Shown here one piece after another: positions 53,628 through 61,397 of a stretch of DNA of 64,000 nucleotides (position 1 is its first letter; each line of letters begins with the position of its first letter). The stretch covers positions 1 to 64,000 of the forward strand of contig CBCXVS010000003.1 of NCBI GenBank assembly GCA_965178525.1, given 5' to 3'. The notes under the pieces were generated by a model that made no database searches, was not told the DNA's origin, and saw only the letters and a list, made by a program, of their open reading frames with translations. Source of the DNA: CBCXVS01 sp965178525 (GTDB taxonomy: Bacteria > Tectomicrobia > Entotheonellia > Entotheonellales > Entotheonellaceae). The position numbers were made by a program, and so were the translations under genes.

Positions 53628-53913
53628 AATCATAAGTGCAACGGTGACAGACGATACCGTGTCTGTCGACCTCGAAGACGGTCGTACCATCGCTGTGCCC
53701 ATTGGTTGGTATCCCCGTCTGGCGCATGGCACACCGGCTGAGCGCGCCAATGTTCAGATTAGTGGCGCAGGTTACGGAATGCATTGGCCTGAGCTCGATG
53801 AGGATGTCGGCATTGAAGGATTGCTGGTTGGCAAGCAATCTACAGAAAGTGCTTCCTCGTTCGAGCGATGGTTGCAGCAGCGTAAAGCAACACAACCCCA
53901 AGACACCGCCTAA
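53584..53913 (+). CDS. DUF2442 family protein
   Basis: A 109-residue protein whose core DTVSVDLEDGRTIAVPIGWYPRLA and MHWPELDEDVGIEGLLVGK is the DUF2442 signature; the N-terminus ITSATVT-like strand leads in. ATG 53584 lies inside the DUF4160 gene, so translation is coupled. Its stop codon is part of GCCTAAC (53908-53914), the consensus 5' core of an integron attC, which suggests the pair was captured as a gene cassette. Confidence 0.85.
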   Translation: MNGTPSAVVTLTLPRIISATVTDDTVSVDLEDGRTIAVPIGWYPRLAHGTPAERANVQISGAGYGMHWPELDEDVGIEGLLVGKQSTESASSFERWLQQRKATQPQDTA

Positions 53914-53934
53914 CATTCTGGCCGGAGCAGACGG

Positions 53935-53958
53935 GAAAGGGGGCAAGTCTACATATTG
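53935..53958 (+). repeat. GGGG(T/G)CAAGTCTAC motif, copy 2
   Basis: Matches 27727-27750 in 21 of 24 bases. It lies 21 bases after the DUF2442 stop, inside what should have been its attC site. Confidence 0.55.
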
Positions 53959-54026
53959 CTATAAGAACAATTCGACACTTTTCTTGGACGTTATTGTGTT
54001 TGACGACCCTCAGTCTTATCATCCCT

Positions 54027-54114
54027 GCCAGAACGATGCTCGACGACACTGAGTCGTCAAAACCCGTTGGCGACAATGTTCGGCGACTGGGTGTCGTCGA
54101 ATACTATGTTAGGC
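54027..54114 (+). repeat. attC-like inverted repeat before the Nudix gene
   Basis: Positions 54040-54056 (TCGACGACACTGAGTCG) pair with 54084-54100 over 17 bp with two mismatches, and the element ends in GTTAGGC (54108-54114), the canonical 3' core of an integron attC. The 5' core is degenerate (CCAGAAC). Length 88 is in the attC range. Confidence 0.6.
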
Positions 54115-54170
54115 ATGACTTGACTCTTAAGCAAACAGAGCTATGCGCTGTTTTGAGGAGGGATGTGACA

Positions 54171-55334
54171 ATGGAAGAATTCTTTACAATCGCTGGCCCT
54201 AAAGACCCAGAGGAGCTAGAGAGTGAAATTGTAGTGCACGGATGTGTGACTCGGAACCTCGCTCATGGGCCGGCAAGAGTTCCGCACGCATCTGTCCAGA
54301 TTATTCCTGTACGATGCGGTACGGGAAACCTGTTACTACACAAAAGGTCAGAAAAGCCTCGGACTTCTCCGGGGATGTGGGACTTCTTCGGAGGACATGT
54401 CAGCCTTGAGATGGGAATTCTCTTGTCCCCTAACGGACTTGAAGACGCATCGGAGGAAACGGCCCTTCGAGAGGCGCGGGAGGAGTTGCTTGTCACGGTT
54501 CAAAGTAAGCCTCACCTTATTCTGAAGTCTCATTTTCAGCGGATAGGTCGTGTTGGCGAATTCAGGTGGGGGATGGACGATCTAACAGAACAGAATGTTG
54601 AGTACTCAACCGCTTATGCATTGTGCATCCCAGAACACGCTGACGTTGTGTCCCCATTCGAACTGCGTGAAGGAGGTGTAGACTGGCTGCGGATCGAAGA
54701 CGTATCCTGGGATGATGTGATGGAACTTTATCAATGGATCAAGTCGACTCCTCCACCCTGCTCTCTCCCGGACAAGTTTAAGCGATTTACGGATACTCAA
54801 GGCGAATTCAAAGGTAAATTCAGAGGATTTGCAGATGGTGCCGCCCGGATTCTGGAGAAGGTACTTATGCCTTCAAACACACGTCAGGAAGTTGAAGAGT
54901 CCCTGAGTTGGTGTCAAAAGCAAACCATTCCATTCATATACGAAACGGCATTGATAAGTGAACAAGCACTCGCTGAGGACTGGAATCGGCCCGAGGAGGA
55001 TGCTGCGTGGTCACACCTGCAGCGGGCGCGGGATAGTCTGATGAGCAGTACTGGCCAAACGGTCGAGGTAACGCTGCGGCTGCCAAAAAACATGTATGAA
55101 CGGGTCACACAAGCGGCGCTCATGGAACAACGGCAAGTGGAAGACCTCTTAGGCGCCTTGATTGCTGAAGGGCTAGAGGCGCATATGACCAGGCGAGAAC
55201 TGTTGGAACACGTCTCCGAGGACTACCGTGCCCGCTTGGCGCGCGAGGGGAAACTGTCTCAGTCATCTGACGACGTGTTGCAAGAACTCCGCGACCTTCG
55301 GGAGCAGATCGCCCGTGACCTCTATCCGGAGTGA
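54171..55334 (+). CDS. Nudix hydrolase-like domain fused to antitoxin-like C-terminus
   Basis: A 387-residue frame starting at ATG 54171 behind TTGAGGAGGG. Residues about 30-180 look like a Nudix fold: VQIIPVRCGTGNLLLHKRSE, GMWDFFGGHVSLE and the box part ETALREAREELLV. Nudix enzymes cleave nucleoside diphosphates linked to another group. The middle, SLSWCQKQTIPFIYETALIS followed by EQALAEDWNRPEEDAAWSHL, resembles small type II antitoxins. The last 97 residues, from MSSTGQTVEVTLRLPKNMYE, are a ribbon-helix-helix-like antitoxin of the kind that precedes PIN toxins. No stop separates these parts. Internal starts at 55041 and near 54868 could give separate antitoxins. The PIN toxin gene overlaps its end. 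Confidence 0.7.
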   Translation: MEEFFTIAGPKDPEELESEIVVHGCVTRNLAHGPARVPHASVQIIPVRCGTGNLLLHKRSEKPRTSPGMWDFFGGHVSLEMGILLSPNGLEDASEETALREAREELLVTVQSKPHLILKSHFQRIGRVGEFRWGMDDLTEQNVEYSTAYALCIPEHADVVSPFELREGGVDWLRIEDVSWDDVMELYQWIKSTPPPCSLPDKFKRFTDTQGEFKGKFRGFADGAARILEKVLMPSNTRQEVEESLSWCQKQTIPFIYETALISEQALAEDWNRPEEDAAWSHLQRARDSLMSSTGQTVEVTLRLPKNMYERVTQAALMEQRQVEDLLGALIAEGLEAHMTRRELLEHVSEDYRARLAREGKLSQSSDDVLQELRDLREQIARDLYPE

Positions 55335-55755
55335 GGCAGTGGCCCTGGATACCAACGTATATATTTTCGCCCTGCGCAAAGAGCCCAACTACCCTGCATG
55401 CGAAACCCTGCTCTTCGACAAGCTCACGGAACTCCAGGTCTATATGCCTCGGCAAATTTTCCTCGAATTGCAACGAAACCTCACGGCCAGCGAAATGTGG
55501 CGAGTCGTTCGCGCTCTCACGATGACCCAAGCCGTGACCTGGGATTATGGCCCGGCCCGGATAGATCTCGTCAGGCGATGGGAGCAACGTGGGGCGAAGA
55601 AGGGAGATGCCGTGCTTACGGCTCACCTTGAGGTGGCCGCCATTCGCTACTTGGTATCTGAGAACCGTGACTTCCTCACAGAGCTACCCGCGTTGCCCTT
55701 TACCGTGCTGAGTAGTGAGGAAACCGTAAGGTTATTGAGCAAGAACGGAAGCTGA
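55315..55755 (+). CDS. PIN-domain toxin (VapC-like ribonuclease)
   Basis: A 146-residue PIN protein. GTG 55315 (or GTG 55339) starts before ALDTNVYIFALRKEPNYPAC, where the first catalytic Asp lies in LDTNVY. The further acidic residues are in FLELQRNL (Glu), KKGDAVLTAHLEVAA (Asp) and LVSENRDFLTELP (Asp). It overlaps the end of the antitoxin-like frame by 20 bases, the usual coupling of antitoxin-toxin pairs. VapC-type toxins cut tRNA or rRNA. Confidence 0.85.
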   Translation: MTSIRSEAVALDTNVYIFALRKEPNYPACETLLFDKLTELQVYMPRQIFLELQRNLTASEMWRVVRALTMTQAVTWDYGPARIDLVRRWEQRGAKKGDAVLTAHLEVAAIRYLVSENRDFLTELPALPFTVLSSEETVRLLSKNGS

Positions 55756-55791
55756 AGGAAAGGGGAGCCTTGACTTAATTCACGCACCGGC

Positions 55792-57369
55792 TCAACCCTT
55801 CCAGCGCCGGCTCAAGAAGAGATACAACATCGGCAGGCTCGCGAGCAGGAAGCACAGACAGGCAAGGAGAAAGCTGCTCTGAAAACCCGCCGCAATGGCT
55901 TCGATGTCGATCTGGCGGCGAATCGTGCTCAGCGCCACTCGATCCGCCGCCGGTCCCATGATACCGGCCTGGTGCAAGAACCGGTGCAGGTCGCGCAACG
56001 CGTCACCGTGCGCCAACGAGGCGCGATCGTAGGTCTGATAGGCCGCGAGCTGGTACGACACGCGTTGACGCTCGAAGAACACACTGGTGATCGTGACGCC
56101 GAGAAGACCCCCGATGCTGCGCACCACCCCCAATAAGCCCTGCCCCATGCGCACCTAGTCGGCCTCAAGGAGCTGCACCGTGAGCACCGTCATCGGGGTG
56201 ACCGTCCCCATCATGCAAATGCGATAGAGGATCACGTAACCCACCACGACGGCGATGGCCGTCAAGGCCGTGACGGAGGAAAACGAGTAGAAAATCACGG
56301 CCAGGGCCAGCATCGTCGCCAGGATCATCACAGGGGGCGGCAGCAAGTCACTCAGGCGTCCCGTCATGACGCCCGTCACACCGGAAACGAGGAGCGCCGG
56401 CACGATGACCAGTCCCGCTTGCAGGGGCGACAAGCCGAGCACCTGCTGCAGGAAAATGGGCACTATGAAGAGCGCGCTATGCAGCCCCATATTGTTGAAA
56501 AACGCGGTGGCGCAGATCAAACAAAACGTCGGCCGCAGAAACAAACGCAGATTCACCACGGGAAACGGCGTCAGCAGCTCCCGTAGGAGGAAGAGACCGC
56601 CCCCGACCAGGGCTCCTAGCCCTAACACCATCAGGGTTGACGTCTCGGTCTGGCTGTCGCGGCTCCAGCTGATCGCCAGCAGCAACGGTACCAGAAAGCC
56701 ACCCAGGGCCAGCAGTCCTGGGTAATCCACCGGTTCGCTCTGGGACTCCCGCTGCTGCGGCAGCACGAGCAGGCCCAGCACCATAGCCACAATGCCCGAT
56801 GGGAGGGCGAGGAAAAAGATCATGCGCCAGGAGATCTGTTCCACCAGGTAGCCTCCCACGGCGTAGAAGACCACCTGCCCTCCCGACCATCCAATGGCTC
56901 GCAGGCCCAGCGCCAAGCCCCGCTGGCTCGGCGGGAAGACACTCACCAGAATTACCGCCGTCAGCCCTTCCATCGTCCCCATGATCAGGCCTTGCAGCAG
57001 GCGAAGAGCAATGAGCATGGGCAGGCTGGTGGCCAGCCCGCAACCCACCGACGTCAGCACCAACCCCGCCATGATGGCGACAAACGTGGTGCGATTCCCT
57101 AGCATGCCGCCCAGCCAGCCGAGCAGGGGCATGACCAAGATGCGGGTGAGAAAAAAGCCGGTGACGACCCATTGCGCGGTGGCGAGATCGGCGCCGAAGG
57201 CGGCCATGAGGCGGGGCATAACGATGTTGACGCCGCTGCCGCCGCCGAAGGTCTGGGTGGCGTTGGCGAGCAGCACGATACTGGCCATGAGCCATTTGTA
57301 ATGCGACGCCTGGGTGTTGAGTGGGAGGATCGTCGTCGGTTGCGTGCGTGTCGTCGTGGTTGCCATCAT
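55792..57369 (-). pseudogene. MFS transporter, DHA2-like, in-frame amber codon
   Basis: ATG 57369 starts a multi-helix major facilitator. WVVTGFFLTRILVMPLLGWLGGMLG includes motif A, QGLIMGTMEGLTAVILVSVF and AIGWSGGQVVFYAVGGYL follow, and there are about 11 helices before TVQLLEAD. TAG at 56155-56157 interrupts, then VRMGQGLLGVVRSIGGLLGV continues in the same frame through two more helices to the end. DHA2 members are proton-driven drug or metabolite exporters with 14 helices. The full-length reading of 524 residues fits the family, so the amber codon is the only defect. Confidence 0.8.
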
Positions 57370-57378
57370 CCTTCCTTA

Positions 57379-57512
57379 ACCCGGGCTACCTGCACATCTA
57401 TGGCCATGAGGGGGCGATGTGGCATACAGAGGTGATGCGCTCGATCGAGCTGCTGGGCCAAGAGGTCATACCGGCTTTACACATCAAACTGCAACCTGAT
57501 GCGTCGAGGTGA
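57379..57512 (+). pseudogene. 3'-terminal fragment of an LLM oxidoreductase gene
   Basis: The plus strand reads LNPGYLHIYGHEGAMWHTEV, then MRSIELLGQEVIPALHIKLQ, matching the last 45 residues of the LLM protein at 17064-18254 (LNPGYLHIYGNEGGMPHKDV, MRSIELMGKEVIPALHEIEL) at protein level and largely at DNA level. The rest of this copy has been replaced by the MFS gene on the other strand. Confidence 0.85.
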
Positions 57513-57520
57513 AAGCGGCG

Positions 57521-58633
57521 TCACCCCGCCTTGTTAAGGAGCTGTACAGTCGCCCCCTGGTCCGACGCGCGCTGAATCGTGTCCAGAAGGTGGTGCCGCT
57601 TCACCGCCAGGTCGAAATCGGGCTGCACATCCTGATTCTCCCAGATAGCCTCACCCAGGCGCTGGTACATCTGGGCCACATTAAAGGGCGCCCCCTTGGG
57701 CACGTCGCCTGAGACCCAGGTCAGCCGCTCGGGTACGGGAAGCGCCTGTAAGTCCCGATCCGCTCGCTGCGCCCCCTGGAGCCGGATCTGGGCGTACTGG
57801 ACCATTTGCTCCGAGGCGGCGACCAACGTGCCCGCCCGGCCATAGACCTCCAACCGCCAGCCGGTACCATGCCAGGGGACGGTGGCGACGTGCACCGAGG
57901 CGACCGCGCCGTTGGTCAACACGCCGCTGACCAGCACATTATCGGGAGCGTTGACGTCCACCGTCTTGCCCGCTTCCGATGTCTCCCATACCGGCGCCTG
58001 GGTGGTGGAGAGGGCCGAGACTGCCTGAAACTCTCCCACGCAGAAACACAGGGCATCGATGGCATGCCCCGTGGAGATGGAGAGGGTATTCGCCCCCATC
58101 TTGCGGTCGGCCATCCAGGCGCGGTCGATCCCCCGTTGCAGGAGGCCGGGCAGAAACATGACCATGTTGCAGGAGAGGACCTCTCCTACGTATCCCTCTG
58201 CTACCAGCTCCCGCAGACGCAGCAAGACGGGGTCGCCATTGGCCTGCAAGCCGATCATGGTGCGCACGCCCTGGGATCGGGCCAGGTTGGCCATGGCTTC
58301 CGCCTCCGCCAGATTGGCCCCCAGCGGCCATTCGCAAAAGACATGCTTTCCAGCTTGTAGGGCAGCCATCACCATCTCATAGTGGAGCGGCACGCGAACG
58401 GAGACGGATATCAGGTCGATGTCGGGATGCACAACCATCTCGTGGTAGTCGTGAAAGGCCAGGCGCGCCCCGTAGTGCTTGGCCGATTCCGCCGCTGTCT
58501 CCGGGCGCGACGTACACACGGCCGTCAGCTCGTATGCGGGCATGGCGCGCAGGGCTGGAAGGTGTGCCCGCATGCTCCAGCCGTAATGGGCGTTCGCGCC
58601 AATGATACCAACGCGTATCTTTTCTCCTGCCAT
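57521..58633 (-). CDS. Gfo/Idh/MocA family oxidoreductase
   Basis: A 370-residue NAD(P)-dependent sugar or cyclitol dehydrogenase-like protein. Start ATG 58633 follows CTAGAAGGAGGA. The N-terminal Rossmann motif is IRVGIIGANAHYGWSM and the conserved dinucleotide/substrate stretch AGKHVFCEWPLGANLAEAEAM; the usual EKP lysine motif reads CEWPLG, so the catalytic lysine is replaced by tryptophan. The C-terminal domain has the expected beta-sheet pattern. The missing lysine leaves open whether it is an active dehydrogenase. Confidence 0.82.
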   Translation of the reverse strand: MAGEKIRVGIIGANAHYGWSMRAHLPALRAMPAYELTAVCTSRPETAAESAKHYGARLAFHDYHEMVVHPDIDLISVSVRVPLHYEMVMAALQAGKHVFCEWPLGANLAEAEAMANLARSQGVRTMIGLQANGDPVLLRLRELVAEGYVGEVLSCNMVMFLPGLLQRGIDRAWMADRKMGANTLSISTGHAIDALCFCVGEFQAVSALSTTQAPVWETSEAGKTVDVNAPDNVLVSGVLTNGAVASVHVATVPWHGTGWRLEVYGRAGTLVAASEQMVQYAQIRLQGAQRADRDLQALPVPERLTWVSGDVPKGAPFNVAQMYQRLGEAIWENQDVQPDFDLAVKRHHLLDTIQRASDQGATVQLLNKAG

Positions 58634-58914
58634 GGGAATCCTCCTTCTAGAATCCGGATGGGCGCGATGATGGATGCATAGGGTTGTCCTCCTGATGCGG
58701 TTGAGAGATTGACACGCCTGGCGCGTTGCCAACTCCGAAACGAGCTGGGGACACGACAGCTCAGGTAGCGTAACGTATGGGGATGACGAGGTCAATGATG
58801 GGCAGAAGGATTGACAGCATGGGGGGATGCGTTCGGAAATCGAAGGCGGCTATGACGATTGTGGTATTAGAAGATCTTGAAAGCAAAATAATCTGATGCT
58901 ATAATAGTACCATT
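58634..58914. other. Divergent intergenic region
   Basis: Lies between the Gfo/Idh gene and the VapBC-like pair. AT-rich sequence near 58890-58905 (GATGCTATAATAG) contains a perfect -10 TATAAT, with no convincing -35; a leaderless start of the antitoxin from here is conceivable. Confidence 0.35.
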
Positions 58915-59202
58915 ATAAGAACAACCGTCACTATTGACCCAGATGTCCAACAACTCATTCAAGATACTATACAGCGGTCGCGTCAGAGCTTCAAGGAAAC
59001 CTTGAATCAGGCCTTGCGAAGGGGGCTGGCCGACATGGGACCTCCAGTGGATGAGCAACCGTTTCGGGTGGATGCCCGCCCGTTAGGGCTGCGCGCAGGC
59101 ATCGATCCAGCCCGACTGAACCAGTTGAATGATGAACTGGAAGTCGATGCCTTCGTGGCAGTCACGGATCAACTGCAACCGGGCACAGTGAACGAATCGT
59201 GA
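58915..59202 (+). CDS. RHH-type antitoxin (VapB-like) without a standard start codon
   Basis: The frame reads RTTVTIDPDVQQLIQDTIQR at the N-terminus, a ribbon-helix-helix DNA-binding motif, then QSFKETLNQALRRGLADMGP and a toxin-wrapping tail to NES. Relatives begin MRTTVTID; here the codon before RTTV is ATA (58915) preceded by ATT (58912), so translation would need a rare ATT/ATA start or the start has been lost. A TATAAT box lies only about 15 bases upstream. The toxin gene overlaps its stop by 4 bases. Confidence 0.75.
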   Translation: MRTTVTIDPDVQQLIQDTIQRSRQSFKETLNQALRRGLADMGPPVDEQPFRVDARPLGLRAGIDPARLNQLNDELEVDAFVAVTDQLQPGTVNES

Positions 59203-59657
59203 TTGTCCCGGACGCCAATCTGTTGCTCTATGCCTACGACGCCACGTGTCCATTCCACATGCGCGCCCGCGACTGGTGGGAAGCTTGTCTGTCAGGGACC
59301 GAGCCGGTTGGGTTGACACATCCGGTGGTTTTTGCCTTCGTTCGGATTGGCGCCAACCCGCGGGCATTTATCAGCCCCATGACATTGAGCGAGGCTTCGG
59401 AGCGGGTGCAGTCGTGGATAGAGCGGCGGATCACGCAGGTGCTCCAACCGGACGCAGATCATGTGGATCGCGTACTGTTGCTCCTCGCGGCTGCCACGTC
59501 AGCCGGTGGCAATCTCGTCACCGATGCCCAGATTGCCGCCCTCGCGATCGCCTACCGCGCCGTTGTACACACCGCGGATCGCGATTTCCTGCGGTTTCCA
59601 GAACTCACCTGCCACTTTCCCCTTGACTGCATAGACATAATCCCAAATCGTAAATAG
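59199..59657 (+). CDS. PIN-domain toxin, VapC-like
   Basis: A 152-residue PIN ribonuclease starting at GTG 59199 in a GTGA overlap with the antitoxin stop. IVPDANLLLYAYDATCPFHM has the first Asp, VVFAFVRIG lies at the next motif, LVTDAQIAALAIAYRAVVHT the third acidic residue and TADRDFLRFPELTC the last. Gene order and overlap match vapBC operons. The inverted GGGGTCAAGT motif follows directly after its stop. Confidence 0.87.
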   Translation: MIVPDANLLLYAYDATCPFHMRARDWWEACLSGTEPVGLTHPVVFAFVRIGANPRAFISPMTLSEASERVQSWIERRITQVLQPDADHVDRVLLLLAAATSAGGNLVTDAQIAALAIAYRAVVHTADRDFLRFPELTCHFPLDCIDIIPNRK

Positions 59658-59660
59658 AAA

Positions 59661-59677
59661 AACTTGACCCCTTTTCC
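59661..59677 (-). repeat. GGGGTCAAGT motif, copy 3 (inverted)
   Basis: On the minus strand GGAAAAGGGGTCAAGTT repeats the core found at 27727 and 53935. It sits exactly between the VapC stop and the recA stop, marking the boundary between accessory and core DNA. Confidence 0.5.
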
Positions 59678-60711
59678 TAAGGCGACGATTCGGCGAGCGG
59701 AACATCGTAGGCCGGGAGCCCGAGTTGCTGACGGACTTGGACTTCAAGCGTCTTGGCGACGTCAGGCGACTGTTGTAAAAATGCTCTAGCATTTTCACGT
59801 CCCTGCCCCATGGGTGTGTCATGATACGTAAACCAAGCGCCCTTTTTTGCTACGAAACCCTGTTCTACGGCGAGGTCGAGGAGTTCACCAGCGCGCGAAA
59901 TACCTTGTCCGTAAATGATATCGAACTCGATTTGGCGAAAAGGGGGAGCGAGCTTGTTTTTGACCACGCGCACACGAGTTCGATTGCCAATCAGGCGGTC
60001 ATTCTGTTTGAGAGCCGTGATACGCCGTATATCGAGGCGTACTGACGTATAGAACTTCAGGGCATTGCCACCCGTCGTGGTTTCAGGGTTCCCAAACGTG
60101 ACACCGAGTTTCTGACGTAGCTGATTGAGGAAGATGACGCTCGTACGCGACTTACTGATAATGGCGGTTAGTTTCCGCAAACCTTGCGACATCAAGCGCG
60201 CTTGCAACCCCATGGGCGCATCGCCCATATCACCGTCAAGTTCCGCCCTGGGCACCAACGCGGCGACCGAATCCACGACGATAACATCTAAGGCGCCACT
60301 GCGAACGAGAATTTCAACAATTTCCAAAGCCTGCTCACCCGTATCGGGTTGCGAGAGGAGGAGCTGATCCGTATTGACGCCGAGATCGCGAGAGTAGGAG
60401 GGGTCAAGTGCATGTTCAGCATCAATAAACGCGGCAATCCCCTTCGTATGTTGTGCTTCAGCGATCATATGGAGGGCTAATGTGGTCTTGCCAGAGGCTT
60501 CGGGACCGTAGATTTCTGTAATCCGTCCACGTGGTATGCCCCCAATATCTAGAGCGGCATCGAGACGGAGAGACCCGGTTGGAATCACCGTGACATCCGT
60601 GACGGTTTGTGAGGATCCCAGCCGCATAATACTGCCTCGCCCATACATGTGCTCAATCTGCGAGAGAGCCAGATGCAAGACCTTGTCTTTTTCAAGTTTG
60701 TCCATCTTCAT
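59677..60711 (-). CDS. recA: Recombinase A
   Basis: A 344-residue RecA, the strand-exchange ATPase of homologous recombination and SOS induction. Walker A is GPEASGKTTLALH, Walker B VIVVDSVAAL, and the L2 loop region GVTFGNPETTTGGNALKFYTSVR is conserved. ATG 60711 or, better placed after AAAGG, ATG 60705 is the start. No SOS box was recognised in the 87 bases upstream. The tail is short and ends LAESSP. The gene is intact, in contrast to the accessory genes to its left. Confidence 0.96.
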   Translation of the reverse strand: MKMDKLEKDKVLHLALSQIEHMYGRGSIMRLGSSQTVTDVTVIPTGSLRLDAALDIGGIPRGRITEIYGPEASGKTTLALHMIAEAQHTKGIAAFIDAEHALDPSYSRDLGVNTDQLLLSQPDTGEQALEIVEILVRSGALDVIVVDSVAALVPRAELDGDMGDAPMGLQARLMSQGLRKLTAIISKSRTSVIFLNQLRQKLGVTFGNPETTTGGNALKFYTSVRLDIRRITALKQNDRLIGNRTRVRVVKNKLAPPFRQIEFDIIYGQGISRAGELLDLAVEQGFVAKKGAWFTYHDTPMGQGRENARAFLQQSPDVAKTLEVQVRQQLGLPAYDVPLAESSP

Positions 60712-60798
60712 GGGCCTTTGTATTCCGGGGCATATCCTCTCCTATGGGCTTGATCTGCCGCCAAGCATGATCGGCCCGGATAGGGAAGAGAGAGGGAC

Positions 60799-61365
60799 TC
60801 AGCGTTGCAAAGGGACGGAATGCAACATGGTATGCATGGCGCCTGCGGGGCTCAGTTGACTCTGAAAGAGATGTAACGCGCGAACCGGTATGTCGCCAAA
60901 TCGTCGATCATCATGTTTAGCCAGGAGAGGCGGAAACGCCTCGCAACGGACCGGTTTGCGTATCCGAGCCAAGGTAACATGAGGATGAAAGGGCCGCTCG
61001 TCAGTGGGAAACCCGCGCGCCATCAAGGTCAATTCCATACGCTGGTATAGGGGGAGCAACGCACGCTGCGGGTCATCGAGTCCCAACCACAAGATACGTG
61101 GGCGTGACGGATGTGGAAAACACCCCAGAGCATGCGCCACCAGTGTAAACGATTTCTGTCCTATCGCGGCCCGTTGCATCGCTTGGTGCAGCGTTGGAAG
61201 CAGGCTTTCAGGCACCTCACCGAGAAATTTCAACGTCACATGCAGGTGCGAAGGGTGGACCCAACGAAAAGGAAGGGGAAGATGTTGGAACGTTGTGCGT
61301 ATTTCTTGCAGCAGCGTCTGCTGCAGAACCGCTGGGGTGGTGATGGCGATGAAGACCCGGGGCAT
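60799..61365 (-). CDS. thpR: RNA 2',3'-cyclic phosphodiesterase (2'-5' RNA ligase family)
   Basis: A 188-residue 2H phosphoesterase. The two catalytic HxT motifs are HLHVTLKFLGEVPE and HPHVTLARIRKP. RVFIAITTP at the N-terminus and PFRWVHPSHL agree with bacterial ThpR (LigT). It opens 2',3'-cyclic phosphates at RNA ends. The gene is next to recA on the same strand, a neighbourhood frequently seen in bacteria, and 32 bases after dxr. Confidence 0.92.
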   Translation of the reverse strand: MPRVFIAITTPAVLQQTLLQEIRTTFQHLPLPFRWVHPSHLHVTLKFLGEVPESLLPTLHQAMQRAAIGQKSFTLVAHALGCFPHPSRPRILWLGLDDPQRALLPLYQRMELTLMARGFPTDERPFHPHVTLARIRKPVRCEAFPPLLAKHDDRRFGDIPVRALHLFQSQLSPAGAMHTMLHSVPLQR

Positions 61366-61397
61366 AGTCTGCTATCCGTTTGTGGTGGCGATCTAGG

